DNA of 64,000 bases from Bog-159 sp050008575 (GCA_050008575.1 JBEKMJ010000030.1:1-64000); one strand, 5' to 3'; numbered from the stretch's first letter, positions 8,999 through 18,499 are shown. Program-made: numbers and translations. The notes: generated by a model not told the origin, from the letters alone.

Positions 8999-9566
8999 AT
9001 TTCAGGGCGGTATGAGTTTCCGAGAAACGGGCAACCTTTATATCCACCAGACCGGCTTGGCGGCCCGCTTGGATAACGCCAACTTCGGTGATTTCCTTTT
9101 GACCCTTTGGATAGATTACCCAGATTGCACCTCTCGGCTTCAGCGACTTTTGGAGTGAGCGGAGCTTTGCCAGGTCTTTGTCCTTCTCTGCCGCGAAAAA
9201 AATCAAGTCGGAGTCTTTGGCGGCAGTGCCTCTGGTGATATCCCTGGTGCGTCCCTCCATTTCCACGCTGACGCCAAGCAAGGAGACGCGAATACCCGGC
9301 TCGATATCCAGCTTATCGGCCAGCGTGCGCGGATTGCGGATCTTGTGCGCCCATTTGCCGGCCTGCGCGCCGAGGGTGAATTGCGCCGTACCCTCGGGCG
9401 AAGTGACGCTCAGCACGCCATCGGCCACATCCAACGACTGAATACTCTTCAGCGGGATCTTCAACCGGAAGTCGCCGCGGAAGATCAACTCATCGGTTTC
9501 GAGCAGCGCCTTGCCCACCGACATTTTGCCGTCGAAGCGGGCCTCGCAGTTAGCTTCCTGTCCCAT
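8904..9566 (-). CDS. Protein with DUF3052-like C-terminal domain
   Basis: The ATG at 9566 was preferred over the earlier in-frame start at 9617 because it removes most of the overlap with the upstream aminotransferase gene (17 bases remain). The C-terminal half (SDLIFFAAEKDKDLAKLRSL, GAIWVIYPKGQ, EVGVIQAGRQAGLVDIKV) resembles DUF3052, a small alpha/beta domain of unknown function. The N-terminal half looks beta-rich and PH/GRAM-like (LIFRGDFRLKIPLKSIQSL). No signal peptide is present, so it is cytoplasmic. Its 3' end runs 95 bases into the end of the convergent sulfatase-like gene, an unusually long antisense overlap. Confidence 0.6.
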   Translation of the reverse strand: MGQEANCEARFDGKMSVGKALLETDELIFRGDFRLKIPLKSIQSLDVADGVLSVTSPEGTAQFTLGAQAGKWAHKIRNPRTLADKLDIEPGIRVSLLGVSVEMEGRTRDITRGTAAKDSDLIFFAAEKDKDLAKLRSLQKSLKPRGAIWVIYPKGQKEITEVGVIQAGRQAGLVDIKVARFSETHTALKFTFPARPAPSYTAPPREPTYKQRVSAPKRRA

Positions 9567-10854
9567 TGACGCATTCCTCCAGCGACCGATCCAGTAGCCG
9601 CGCGAACTCATCCACATCGGACCTGGCGACGTTCAGCGGCGGCGAAATCCGGATGCAATTCCCATATGTGCCGCCCTTGCCGATCAGCAGGCCATTGCGG
9701 CGCGCGGCTTCCATCAACTCCGCGGTGGCGCGGACGGCGGGCGCTTTGGTCTGGCGGTCCTCCACCAGCTCCAGCGCCTGCATCAGGCCCATGCCGCGCA
9801 CATCGCCGACGATAGGGTGTTTTTCGCGCAGTTCTTCCAGCTTATGGCGCAGGTACGCGCCGGTTTCGGCGGCGTTAGTCAGCAGGTTTTCCTCAACGAT
9901 CAAATCCAGCACGGCTTTGGCCGCCGTGGCAGCCACCGGGTTACCGCCGAAGGTGGAGATAGTCAGTCCGCGGACGCTGGCGGCCACTTCCGGCGTTGCC
10001 ACAGTTACTCCGATAGGAGTGCCATTGCCCAATCCCTTGGCGCTGGTGATGACATCGGGAGTGACTCCGTAGTGTTCGATGCCGAACCACTTACCGCCGG
10101 TGCGGCCCCAGGCCGTCTGCACCTCGTCGCTGATGAAGATGCCGCCCGCCTGGCGGACGATCGACGCGACGATGCCGAAGTACTCCTTGGGCGGCGTGAT
10201 GAATCCGCCGACGCCCTGGATAGGCTCGGCGATGAAGCCCGCGATGCGGCCTGAAGTTGACGTACGGATCACATCTTCCACGTCGCGCGCGCAGCGGACG
10301 TCGCAGGAAGGATAAGTCAGTCCGAACGGGCAGCGGTAACAATAGGCGTTGTGCGCGTGCACGATGCCCGGCTGGAGCGCGCCGCCGACGCGCCAGGCGG
10401 CCTGTCCGGTAAGTGCCATGGTCATGGCTGAGCGCCCATGATAGGAATGCCGCAGCGCGACGATTTCGGTACTGCCGGTGTAACAGCGCGCGGCCATGAT
10501 GGCGGTCTCGTTGGCTTCGGTGCCGCTGTTGGTGAAGAAGGATTTGGTGAGGCGGCCGCCGGGGGTAAGCGATGCGATCTTCTTCGCCAGCGCGGCCTGC
10601 GGTTCGGTGACGAAGACGGTGGAGACGTGCTGCAGGGTGTCCACCTGAGCGTGAATGGCGGCGTTCACTTTGTCGTTCGAGTGGCCGACGCTAATGGTGA
10701 GGATGCCGCCGAAGAAATCCAGATAGGCGCGGCCGGCGGCATCGTAGACGAATTGGTTTTTGGCGCGCGCGACGACCAGGGGCTCGCGGTAGTAATGGAA
10801 GACGGCCGGGAAGAGGTATTCCTGGCTCGCGAGCAGGATTTCGTTGGCGTCCAT
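9550..10854 (-). CDS. Class III pyridoxal-phosphate aminotransferase (AGXT2/GABA-transaminase-like)
   Basis: A 434-residue fold-type I enzyme with all class III landmarks: YLDFFGGILTISVGH near the N-terminus, TNSGTEANETAI for phosphate binding, the ISDEVQTAWGRTG aspartate that contacts the pyridine nitrogen, and the Schiff-base lysine in ITSAKGLGNGTPIG. The opening segment resembles alanine-glyoxylate aminotransferase 2 and related beta-amino or omega-amino-acid transaminases, so the amino donor is uncertain. It shares a 17-base overlap with the DUF3052-like gene downstream. A 240-base internal piece of this gene is copied at 12265-12506. Confidence 0.85.
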   Translation of the reverse strand: MDANEILLASQEYLFPAVFHYYREPLVVARAKNQFVYDAAGRAYLDFFGGILTISVGHSNDKVNAAIHAQVDTLQHVSTVFVTEPQAALAKKIASLTPGGRLTKSFFTNSGTEANETAIMAARCYTGSTEIVALRHSYHGRSAMTMALTGQAAWRVGGALQPGIVHAHNAYCYRCPFGLTYPSCDVRCARDVEDVIRTSTSGRIAGFIAEPIQGVGGFITPPKEYFGIVASIVRQAGGIFISDEVQTAWGRTGGKWFGIEHYGVTPDVITSAKGLGNGTPIGVTVATPEVAASVRGLTISTFGGNPVAATAAKAVLDLIVEENLLTNAAETGAYLRHKLEELREKHPIVGDVRGMGLMQALELVEDRQTKAPAVRATAELMEAARRNGLLIGKGGTYGNCIRISPPLNVARSDVDEFARLLDRSLEECVNGTGS

Positions 10855-11341
10855 GGTGCAACCCGGGTGCAGCGAGGTATCAGTTTAGCAAAATTAGTGG
10901 GCCGGCTCACCGCGATATGGCGCATGCGTGGTGCGTTATTTTGGCTGACCGGCTGCGCCCGCCTTGCACGCAAAGACTGATAAACAAAGGTGCGATAACT
11001 CATTTTCGGTACGAACTAAGCCAATAAGTGGTTTGTTTACCTAGACTTCCAAAAACATGGCAAGCCCAGTATCCGCATGAAGCGCCCCGAGACGGGTTGT
11101 CCCGCGCAACGGTTTGCGACGGGCGCGACTGGGTCGCGGTCCCGAATCCGGTTTCCCGGTTTCACTGTAGCACGGGGGTTTGTTCGGAATGGCTGGCGGG
11201 GGCGCTGGGCAGCGGCGGACCGGCGGTAGGTTGTTGAGGGTGTTGGGGCATTGAGGTGCGGTCGATTTTGTGGAAGTGTGTGATCGACGGGACTGGACAA
11301 GCAGAAGGACGATTATGAGCGGCCGCTTGCTTAGCGGTGAC
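10855..11341. other. Gap of about 490 bases without a recognised gene
   Basis: No convincing coding sequence is seen on either strand; the short open frames have no recognisable product. It separates the minus-strand aminotransferase from the minus-strand nucleotidyltransferase-like gene and should hold the aminotransferase promoter. I could not assign a clear -35/-10 pair. Confidence 0.4.
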
Positions 11342-11968
11342 TCACGTTTGTCCATACTCCCGGAGACGCTTCAGATGAAGCCGGTCGCTGTCCCGGCTGG
11401 CAGCCTCTTTGTTGCGGATCAAATCCTGAAGGGAAATGATGGAAATAGGAATGCCGCTCAAATGCGTCTCAACCCGATTGTTCCAGGCTTCAGGGAATGT
11501 CACTGCATCGATGGTGGTCATTATATCCACGCGGGCGGGAGCCATGCCGAACTGGAAGACGATGTGGGGTTGGGCCAAATCGCCGGCGGTCAGGTCGGCC
11601 ATGGGAGCGCCGAACTCCACCAGCGCGCGATAAGCCCGTTTGGCGTTCTCCGCCACGGAGTCAACCCAGATGCCCATGTCCTTCGTATAGAACGGCTCCG
11701 TATACTTCATGACGGCATAGCCGCCGACCACGAGGTACCGGACTTGACGCTGGTTGAACAACCGCAACAGATCCTTAAAGCCGGGCTTCAGCTCCACGTT
11801 TGAACCTTGGAATTCTTCGGCCGGTCCAACCATCTCCCATGCGGCTTCGAAGATCGCTTCGTCACCCTGTTGCTGCCAGAAATCGACGTCGAATTGGCGG
11901 TCCGGGAAGCCGCCGCGGACAACCCGGCTCATCGGGGGAGCGGCGGCGGGCTGTTTGGAGGTCCTCAT
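11342..11968 (-). CDS. AbiEii/MNT-like nucleotidyltransferase protein with altered active site
   Basis: Residues about 65-200 match the small nucleotidyltransferase-fold proteins related to AbiEii and MNT toxins (VRYLVVGGYAVMKYTEP, then TKDMGIWVDS, VDIMTTIDAV, ISIISLQDLIRNKEAA). The family uses a GG motif followed by two acidic residues in a K-D-x-D pattern. Here the second acidic position is Gly (D97-M98-G99), a change explained by one base (GAC to GGC), so metal-dependent transfer may be lost. The first 55 residues (FDVDFWQQQGDEAIFEAAWEMV) look like a separate small protein often encoded just upstream in related loci, apparently fused here. No antitoxin partner is recognised beside it. Confidence 0.6.
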   Translation of the reverse strand: MRTSKQPAAAPPMSRVVRGGFPDRQFDVDFWQQQGDEAIFEAAWEMVGPAEEFQGSNVELKPGFKDLLRLFNQRQVRYLVVGGYAVMKYTEPFYTKDMGIWVDSVAENAKRAYRALVEFGAPMADLTAGDLAQPHIVFQFGMAPARVDIMTTIDAVTFPEAWNNRVETHLSGIPISIISLQDLIRNKEAASRDSDRLHLKRLREYGQT

Positions 11969-12263
11969 CCGCTGTATTTATGATAGCAGGGACAGTTTCA
12001 AGGTCATCCTGCCGTCGAGTGCGGCTTGACATATCGGCGGAGCGGCGCGAAGCTTGCGGTCATGGTACCGGTTCTGCAGCCTCCGTTGGATCCGGAAGGC
12101 GCAGGAACTCGTCGACGGCCAGGAGACCGCCTGTAGTGCTCTCATGCCCATATTCTACTGTTCCTTTGGCGTGCCCGGATGCTGGCCGATCGTTTCAACG
12201 CCGGTTTTGCCGGTGTCGTCGGCCGGGACATAGAACCGATGACCAAGGCGATGCGGCGGCCTC
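11969..12263. other. Non-coding or decayed stretch
   Basis: About 295 bases between the nucleotidyltransferase-like gene and the copied aminotransferase fragment. No recognisable product is found in any frame. It is probably part of the same patchwork of decayed segments. Confidence 0.35.
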
Positions 12264-12507
12264 TGTGCGGATCACTTCTTCCACGTCGCGCGCGCAGCGG
12301 ACGTCGCAGGAAGGATAAGTCAGTCCGAACGGGCAGCGGTAACAATAGGCGTTGTGCGCGTGCACGATGCCCGGCTGGACCGCGCCGCCGACGCGCCGGG
12401 CGGCCTGCCCGGTAAGTGCCATGGTCATGGCCGAGCGCCCATGATAAGAATGCCGCAGCGCGACGATCTCGGTGCTGCCGGTGTAACAGCGCGCGGCCAG
12501 GATGGCT
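12264..12507 (-). pseudogene. Copied internal fragment of the class III aminotransferase gene
   Basis: This stretch repeats 10262-10504 of the aminotransferase gene at roughly 95% identity by eye, in the same orientation. It encodes the phosphate-site neighbourhood (AARCYTGSTEIVALRHSYHG, RCPFGLTYPSCDVRCARDVE). Neither end of the parent gene is present and there is no start or stop for a functional product. It is joined directly to unrelated sequence on both sides. Confidence 0.85.
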
Positions 12508-12620
12508 GGAAGGATATAATTTCCGGATGCGCCGCGTTTACCGGCCGGAACTGAAAGATCAGTATGCACCGTGAGCTTCTCGCACGCATTAAGCCCCATA
12601 TCGGAGCGGGTGTGAAGACC

Positions 12621-12880
12621 GTGCCCACGCCGAATTCTCGACAACCCGGTAACGGGAAATCGTTTTGCCCAGCATCTGCCGATCTTCTTCCCGAGCCGGC
12701 AACTTGGCGGCTGCCTCCACCGCCGGGGATTCCATGAAGCCCTCGCCGGGCTTCTCGTAGGCCAGCAGGGATTCCACTTCGCGGCGCAGTTCTTCGTCTC
12801 CGGCACACGCCTCCTGGAGGAAGGCGGCACGCTGGCTTGCTTCACGCCCACGGCCGCATCGCTATGACACGCTAAGACAC
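12621..12880 (-). pseudogene. Fragment of a Ser/Thr kinase N-terminus (third paralogue)
   Basis: On the minus strand it encodes pieces of the N-terminal region shared with the kinase gene starting at 15822 (ACAGDEELRREVESLLAYEK..., EEDRQMLGKTISRYRVVE), broken by frameshifts. Reading stops matching just where the ATP-binding loop should begin. The adjoining ATGACACGCTAAGACACGCC word also occurs upstream of the other copies, so this is a truncated relic of the same sigma-kinase unit. Confidence 0.75.
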
Positions 12881-12930
12881 GCCAAGCTCAGGGAGCTTCC
12901 CAATCGAGCGCATAGATCTCACCGAACAAT

Positions 12931-15822
12931 TCATTCATCACCGCGCGGGACGCACCAGCCCCAGCCGGCTACCAGGATTTTGGTCAGGTTCGTGACCCGC
13001 TCCATTTTTCGGTCACGCATCCGCATCCGCCAAACCCAATAATGGGATTCAAAAGACAAAAAGTAGAGGAATTCGCCGTCCCCGGACCAGCTTGGACATG
13101 AGTTCAATCGATCGACAAGCAGGGTCTGCTTCCGCTCCGGGACATCGTACAACATGAGCTGATTACGCCGAGACCCCGAAAGACCGGCGATGAAACGTCC
13201 GTCGGGCGACCAGCGGGGGGACCACATCCCCTCCGATCCCGGCAGCGCCGAGATGTGGCTCGTTTTCAGGTCTACGATATGGATGGATTCCCCAGCGGCC
13301 GGGTCACCGTCAAGGGCGCCGAAGGCAATTGAGGCCCCGTCCGGCGACCAGGACGGGTCCCCGTCGCCGCGTTTTCCGCTCTCGCCCGTAGTCACCTGCC
13401 GGGGCGGGCCGCCGCCGGAGGACACCACGTAGATCCGGTCAGGCGTCCCCGCCGGTCCTCCCGCGAAGGCAATCTGCCTCCCGTCGGGAGACCAGTGAGG
13501 CAATTGAACTCGCAGGGGAGGTTGGGTGAGCTGCAGGCGCTGGCTCCCATCCGCGGCGGCTCTAACAAGCGAACCTCCAGGGACGGAAACGTAGGTTACC
13601 GATTTTCCATCTTTCGAGAATTCGAGATAGTCCCCCGACACACCGGCGAGTACGGGGCTATATTGGCGCGACTGCACATCGTAGCGAAGGAATTCGTTGC
13701 GGGGCTGGTAGCCCGCGATGAACAAGCGCTTGCCGTCCGGGCTGGGCAGCGGCCAGTACATCGCCATCGGCCCGGCGGTCAATTGGATGGGCTCCCGGCG
13801 GGCCCGTTGGAGGAAGCCAGCCTTCTCGCGAAGCGCCCAGATATTCGACCTTGACTGGAACACGAAGTACTTACCATCCGGCGTCCAGTTGCCGCAGCAG
13901 GTGTACCACGATGGATTCCAGCCCGGTAGCAGCGAACGCACGTGCCCATTGTCGACGGTCACTTCCCACAAGGACGATGCCGTATCCGAGCCGGTGGACA
14001 CCGAGAGACGCAGAACGTGGTCATCGGGCGACCAACGAACGAAGAACGGATAGCCCGCGACCGTGGCCAGCTTGCGGTCCCCTGTCCCATCGTTACGCGC
14101 CAGATGCAGCTCGCCGCCCCGGGCATAAACCAATTGTTGACCGTCCGGGGACCATGCCGCTGCGCTTTGGTGCCTATCCCAAATGTCCCCGCGGCGCCGC
14201 GGTACGGAAAATCCGTTGCCGTTTATAAGAGTATGCCTTGAGGTCGCAATAAGATCGCCCAGGCGCCGCAGAGAGCCGCCCAGCAGCGGCGCCACCCAAA
14301 GCTCGTGTCTTTCAAGGCCCTCATCCGTATCGTAAAATTCCCCACGTGCCGATAAAAGAGGCCGGTACATGAGGCATTCTGTGCGGTCCGGGGAAATGTC
14401 CGCCAGCCAGCCGCCCTGCATCGGCAAAGAGAAAGGAACGGATTCACCACCTCTCAACGAGACCTGACGCGGCTCGTCGAACGCGAGGTTGAAGAGCAAC
14501 CGTGTGCCGTCGGTGAGTATGGGCGCACCGTTTCCCCGGCCGTCGTTGGTCATCTGGACTGTGCCGGTGATTCGCGGCGGCGGCAGCGGGCGAGTAAGCC
14601 AGAATAAAGCCGCCATAATCGCGACCACGAGTCCGGCCCAGGCAACCGGCCACAGTGAACTCTTACGCGGGGGCTGCACCGGGACACGCGGCGACGCTGG
14701 CGCGGAAGCCCGGCCCGATTCCGTATCGCGTTTCAGACGCCGCAAGACCGCGCGCATTTCCGAAGCATGCTGGTAGCGGACATCGCGGTCCTTTTCGAGA
14801 GCCTTGTGGATGATCTCTTCCAGCTTTGGCGGCAACTGTGAATTTAGTTGCGTCGGCGGAATGGGCGCGCGGTTCAGTATGGCGTCGTAAATCGTGGCAT
14901 TGGTGGCGCCCGAAAACGCCATCTGACCCGTGGCCATCTCATAGAGCACGGCGCCGAAGCTGAACAGGTCCGTGCGGGCGTCCAGCTCTTCCCCGCGCGC
15001 CTGCTCCGGCGAGATATACGCCGCGGTGCCCATCGCCGCACCGGGAGCGGTCAGGTGTTCTTGCAAGCTTCCCGTCGGCAGATTGGAGCGTCCGGCGCGT
15101 CCGGCGCGTTCCATCGGGTGCAGTTCTCCGGACAACTTGGCCAGCCCGAAATCCAGAATCTTGGCTTGGCCGCGGTCCGTTACCAAAATGTTCGCCGGCT
15201 TGATATCGCGGTGAACGATGCCCTTGGAGTGCGCCGCTTCTAAGGCATCGGCGATCTGGATAGAGAGTTCGATCAGATCCGCGATCCGGAGCGGCTTCCC
15301 CGCGATACGCCGATTCAGCGTGCGCCCTTCCATGAACTCCATAACGATGAAGGGCCGATCCTCAAACATCTCGGTGTCGTAAATCACGCAGATGTTGGGA
15401 TGATTGAGGGCGGAAGCGGCGTGCGCTTCCCGCTTGAAGCGCTCTAAGGCCTGCGGCTGTTCCGCTACCGCCTGCGGCAGGAACTTCAGGGCCACAAAGC
15501 GACGGAGCTTGGTGTCCTGGGCCTTGTATACCACACCCATACCGCCCGCGCCGAGTTTCTCGACGATGTGGTAGCGGGAAAGGGTTCTGCCCAGCATCTG
15601 CCGGTCTTTTTCGCCAGCCAGCAGCTTGGCGGCCGCCTCCAACGCGGGAGATTCCATGAAGCCTGCGCCGGGCTTCTCGTAGGCCAGCAGGGATTCCACT
15701 TCGCGGCGCAGTTCCTCGTCCCCGGCGCACGCCTCCCGGAGGAATGCCGCGCGCTGGCCTTCTTCACGCTGCAGGACCGCGCGATGCAACCGCGCCACCC
15801 GCTCCCAACGTTCAGGTTCCAT
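12931..15822 (-). CDS. Membrane Ser/Thr protein kinase (PknB/Hanks type) with PD40 beta-propeller
   Basis: The start was set at 15822 (MEPERWERVARLH), two bases after the sigma-factor fragment's stop and matching the starts of the sister copies. Residues 1-80 are the helical extension typical of acidobacterial kinases. The kinase domain spans about 84-365: Gly loop KLGAGGMGVVYK, catalytic Lys113 (ALKFL), HRDIKPAN around 204-211 and DFGLA at 224-228. A membrane helix lies at about 390-410. The remaining 550 residues are periplasmic PD40/WD40-like blades (WSPDGQQLVYARG, PHWSPDGRQIAFAG, PSWSPDGASIAFG). It is probably a sensor kinase in which the propeller binds an unknown ligand. This is the only intact copy of a tandem array. 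Confidence 0.92.
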   Translation of the reverse strand: MEPERWERVARLHRAVLQREEGQRAAFLREACAGDEELRREVESLLAYEKPGAGFMESPALEAAAKLLAGEKDRQMLGRTLSRYHIVEKLGAGGMGVVYKAQDTKLRRFVALKFLPQAVAEQPQALERFKREAHAASALNHPNICVIYDTEMFEDRPFIVMEFMEGRTLNRRIAGKPLRIADLIELSIQIADALEAAHSKGIVHRDIKPANILVTDRGQAKILDFGLAKLSGELHPMERAGRAGRSNLPTGSLQEHLTAPGAAMGTAAYISPEQARGEELDARTDLFSFGAVLYEMATGQMAFSGATNATIYDAILNRAPIPPTQLNSQLPPKLEEIIHKALEKDRDVRYQHASEMRAVLRRLKRDTESGRASAPASPRVPVQPPRKSSLWPVAWAGLVVAIMAALFWLTRPLPPPRITGTVQMTNDGRGNGAPILTDGTRLLFNLAFDEPRQVSLRGGESVPFSLPMQGGWLADISPDRTECLMYRPLLSARGEFYDTDEGLERHELWVAPLLGGSLRRLGDLIATSRHTLINGNGFSVPRRRGDIWDRHQSAAAWSPDGQQLVYARGGELHLARNDGTGDRKLATVAGYPFFVRWSPDDHVLRLSVSTGSDTASSLWEVTVDNGHVRSLLPGWNPSWYTCCGNWTPDGKYFVFQSRSNIWALREKAGFLQRARREPIQLTAGPMAMYWPLPSPDGKRLFIAGYQPRNEFLRYDVQSRQYSPVLAGVSGDYLEFSKDGKSVTYVSVPGGSLVRAAADGSQRLQLTQPPLRVQLPHWSPDGRQIAFAGGPAGTPDRIYVVSSGGGPPRQVTTGESGKRGDGDPSWSPDGASIAFGALDGDPAAGESIHIVDLKTSHISALPGSEGMWSPRWSPDGRFIAGLSGSRRNQLMLYDVPERKQTLLVDRLNSCPSWSGDGEFLYFLSFESHYWVWRMRMRDRKMERVTNLTKILVAGWGWCVPRGDE

Positions 15823-15824
15823 TG

Positions 15825-16115
15825 CTAAGACACGCCAGTCTGCACGGCGGCGCTGCCTCCCAGCTCCCGCAGCAGCCACGCCTTGGCCAACTTCCAATCG
15901 TGCATCACGGTTTCGGCCGAAACCTTCAGCACTTCAGCCCTTTCCTCCAAGCTCAGTCCGCCGAAGAAGCGCAGTTCCACCACCCGGCCTCTTCTGGGAT
16001 CCATGGCGGATAGGATCTGGAGCGCATCGTAAAGTGCCACCAGGTCCGCCCCGGGCTCCCGGTTGAGCCAGGGGCGGCTTGGTACAGCTCCTCGATCTGT
16101 TTCCAGTGCCTGCAT
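15825..16115 (-). pseudogene. ECF-type sigma factor fragment (region 4 only)
   Basis: The 96-residue frame contains the C-terminal part of an acidobacterial ECF-type sigma factor: GADLVALYDALQILSAMDPR, RVVELRFFGGLSLEERAEVL and a sigma-4 helix-turn-helix (KVSAETVMHDWKLAKAWL). Sigma region 2, needed to bind core polymerase and the -10 element, is absent. The ATG overlaps the TAA of the preceding kinase-like pseudogene (TAATG), so the frame may be translated although it cannot be a complete sigma factor. Such sigma genes normally sit directly upstream of a PD40 kinase gene, as here. Confidence 0.7.
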
Positions 16116-17989
16116 TAGTGCGCATCCCTTTTCGCCGGCTCCAGCAACCAGATGTTGCCAGTCCGCTCGACTTGCGTGAATACGATGCGCTGCGGTCCAA
16201 CGCTTATGTCGTCAGTAGATATGAAGAGGGCGCGCGGGCTCTATCCCAAGGGATATACGGCGACGGGTTTGCCGTCCGGGCGCATGTCCGATCTGAGCCG
16301 TTGCGCCCAGAGGCGGCGAGGCGCCTCATGGCCCGATACGAAGAAGATCAGCTTGTCGTCTGAGGAAAATCGCGGCTTGTCGTCCCATGCGCCATTGGTG
16401 ATGGCAATCCATTCCCTCCGCGGCATAAGCGCCTTGCGGACCGGCACAACATAAATGCGCGACGACGTCAAATCCTTCGTGGTTGCGTTGAACGTCACCC
16501 AGCGCCCGTCGTGCGAGAACTTTCCTTGCCAAAGGTCGAGTTCGGGATCTTCGAGGAACACCGTCGCCGACATGGAGTCAAGGTCCAGCAGCCCGGCCGC
16601 GCCTCTCCGGGGCGTGCTCGCTTCCTGTGAAAGCGCCGACAACAGAGTCTTACCATCGGGGGACCAGGCTGCCGGGCCACCGTTCCTTGAGATATCCCAG
16701 ACCTTCTTCGGGAGACCGCCGGAAAGCGGCACGTAGTAAACAAAACCGGGCGACCCCGGCTTGTACTGCACGCACATAATCCCAGTGCCATCGGGCTTGA
16801 AAACCACGCTGCGATAACTGTATCCATCCGTCGAAAGGTCCCTTTCGCGGCCATTCGCGAGATCTTTGCAAAAAAGCCTGACGTCATTCGCTCGCCGCGA
16901 AAGGTAAGCCAGTTTCTCTCCGTCTCGCGACAATACAGGCCCGCCCTCGCCCGCGGGGCCGTCAGTGAGCTGTCTTGGTTCTCCAGTCGCGTGCCCCCCT
17001 CCGTCGATCGGGAGGCCCCAGATATGGGCCGTATTTGCATCCACGGAGAGCGCTATGCGCCCGTTCAAAGCGGCGGACACGCGGGTGATGTTGTCGGTTA
17101 ACGACGTGAGTCTCTGGGAGGGCCCGGTCACCTTGGTTCCGTCGGCGGAAACCGGCACGGCCGTGATGTCCTTCGCGTCAACGCCAGCCTGGATGGCAAT
17201 ACCAGGGAATTCCGTCGCCCGCATGAGCAGACGTGGAGGTTCGGCGGTCCACTGGTCGATAGCACCCAGAGGAAGGTTGCGATTGGGCTTCAACTCCTTT
17301 CCGTCGAGAGTGGAAACCCAGGCGCCGAGCACATTATTGCGGCATGCCCCGACAAACAGAATCCGTCTTCCGTCGGGCGACCAGACCGGCGTTGAGTCCA
17401 CCAACCGGCAGCCGGCGCCGATCTGCGTAGCCGTGCCGCCCGCGATGGGCTGAATGAACACGCGCACGCTCTCATGGAAGCGGTAATCGTTTCCATCGTG
17501 CGGACCAATCCAATACAGCAACCACCGGCCATCCGGCAAAACGCGGGCGGCGGCCCTGCATGGCGAATTCGCGGGCCTCGCCGCCGAGAGCGGGCGCGAT
17601 ATAGATACCTCCGGCGTCGCGCTCCGAGCGAAAGGCGATCTGCGTCCCGTCCGGAGAAAACGCCGGGTCGGAAGCGCCCGCGGGGTCGTCCGTGATCCGC
17701 GCCAAGCCGCTGCCTTCCACCTGCTGGACCCAGATATCGCCATTCCCGACGTATGCCACCAACATCTGCCGATCTTTTTCGCGAGCCAGCAGCTTGGCGG
17801 CCGCTTCCAGCGCGGGGGATTCCATGAAGCCTCGCCGGGCTTCTCGTAGCCCAGCAGGGATTCCACTTCGCGGCGCAGTTCTTCGTCTCCGCCACACGCC
17901 TCCTGGAGGAAGGCGGCGCGCTGGCTTTCTTCACGCTCCAGGGCCGCACGATGCAAGCGCGCTATCCGCTCCCAACGTTCAGGATCCAT
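16115..17989 (-). pseudogene. PD40 propeller protein, kinase domain deleted, frameshifted and with an internal stop
   Basis: The N-terminus (MDPERWERIARLHRAALERE) is a paralogue of the intact kinase at 15822, but after about 75 residues it jumps straight into PD40 blades: the whole kinase domain and membrane helix are missing. A lost base near 17835 shifts the frame and a second shift near 17540 restores it. An in-frame TAG at 16241-16243 interrupts the C-terminus. The same frame continues with recognisable PD40 tail sequence (VERTGNIWLLEPAKRDAH) to the TAA at 16115-16117. Propeller motifs such as SPDGTQIAFRSERDAG and WSPDGRRILFVGA are well kept, so decay looks recent. Confidence 0.8.
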
Positions 17990-18002
17990 CGCTATGACAC
18001 GC

Positions 18003-18118
18003 TAAGACACGCCAGTCTGCACGCCGGCACTGCCTCCCAGCTCCCGCAGCAGCCACGCCTTGGCCAACTTCCAATCGTGCATCACGGTCTCAGGGGAAAC
18101 TTTCAACACTTCAGCGGA
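18003..18118 (-). pseudogene. Second ECF-type sigma factor fragment
   Basis: The segment repeats 15830-15945 at high identity and encodes the same sigma-4 C-terminus (VMHDWKLAKAWLLRELGGSA). It lies directly upstream of the kinase-deleted pseudogene, mirroring the sigma-kinase order of the first copy. No upstream sigma sequence remains; similarity ends abruptly near 18118. Confidence 0.7.
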
Positions 18119-18184
18119 TCGGGAGGGTCTTCGGAGCGCAGTCGTCCCCTTTATAACTTATTTACGTTGCATAAAAATTTCATG

Positions 18185-18214
18185 TATACTGTCGAATAAC
18201 GGTCTCGGGACCGT
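18185..18214 (+). promoter_or_regulatory. -10 box and perfect 6+6 inverted repeat upstream of a small membrane-protein gene
   Basis: TATACT at 18185-18190 is preceded by a weak TTTACG at 18161-18166 (18-base spacing). The inverted repeat ACGGTC-TCGG-GACCGT occupies 18199-18214, just downstream of the expected transcription start, where it could be an operator or leader hairpin. A strong ribosome site (AAGGAGGG) follows at 18216-18223. The local AT content is well above that of the neighbours. Confidence 0.45.
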
Positions 18215-18226
18215 TAAGGAGGGTGG

Positions 18227-18499
18227 ATGATGTCTACTTCACAGCGGGATTGGGCTGCGGGTTTTTATTGGATCGGGGTGGCCATGGCACTGGCCTGTCT
18301 GGCTTTTGCGTGGGCCGGCAACACGGAGCTTCTCTGGCGATTCGAGCATACGGGTTTCCCGCTGTCGTGGGCGTTGGCGGGCGGCGCCGTAGCCGCATTT
18401 CTGGCATTCGAGCTTTGCGACGTTGATTCGCCCCGCCCCAGCGAGTTGGCGGATCGAAGTGCGCAGTTTGCCGGGGATTGGGAAGCGGTCGAATCCTAG
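18227..18499 (+). CDS. Small membrane protein with two predicted helices
   Basis: Ninety residues with two hydrophobic segments (about 12-30 and 43-61) and a charged C-terminal tail. The ribosome site AAGGAGGG is optimally placed before tandem ATG codons; ATG at 18227 was chosen. I do not recognise the family. It lies alone between the decayed kinase array and the decayed hicBA copies. Its last codons abut the copied peptidase fragment at about 18500, so the original C-terminus may have been replaced. A real promoter region and start signal argue that it is expressed. Confidence 0.5.
   Translation: MMSTSQRDWAAGFYWIGVAMALACLAFAWAGNTELLWRFEHTGFPLSWALAGGAVAAFLAFELCDVDSPRPSELADRSAQFAGDWEAVES

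Noticed and set aside
18227..18499. Small membrane protein as an antitoxin or holin
   Set aside because: Two helices and a charged tail are too little to support such a role, and no partner gene is adjacent.
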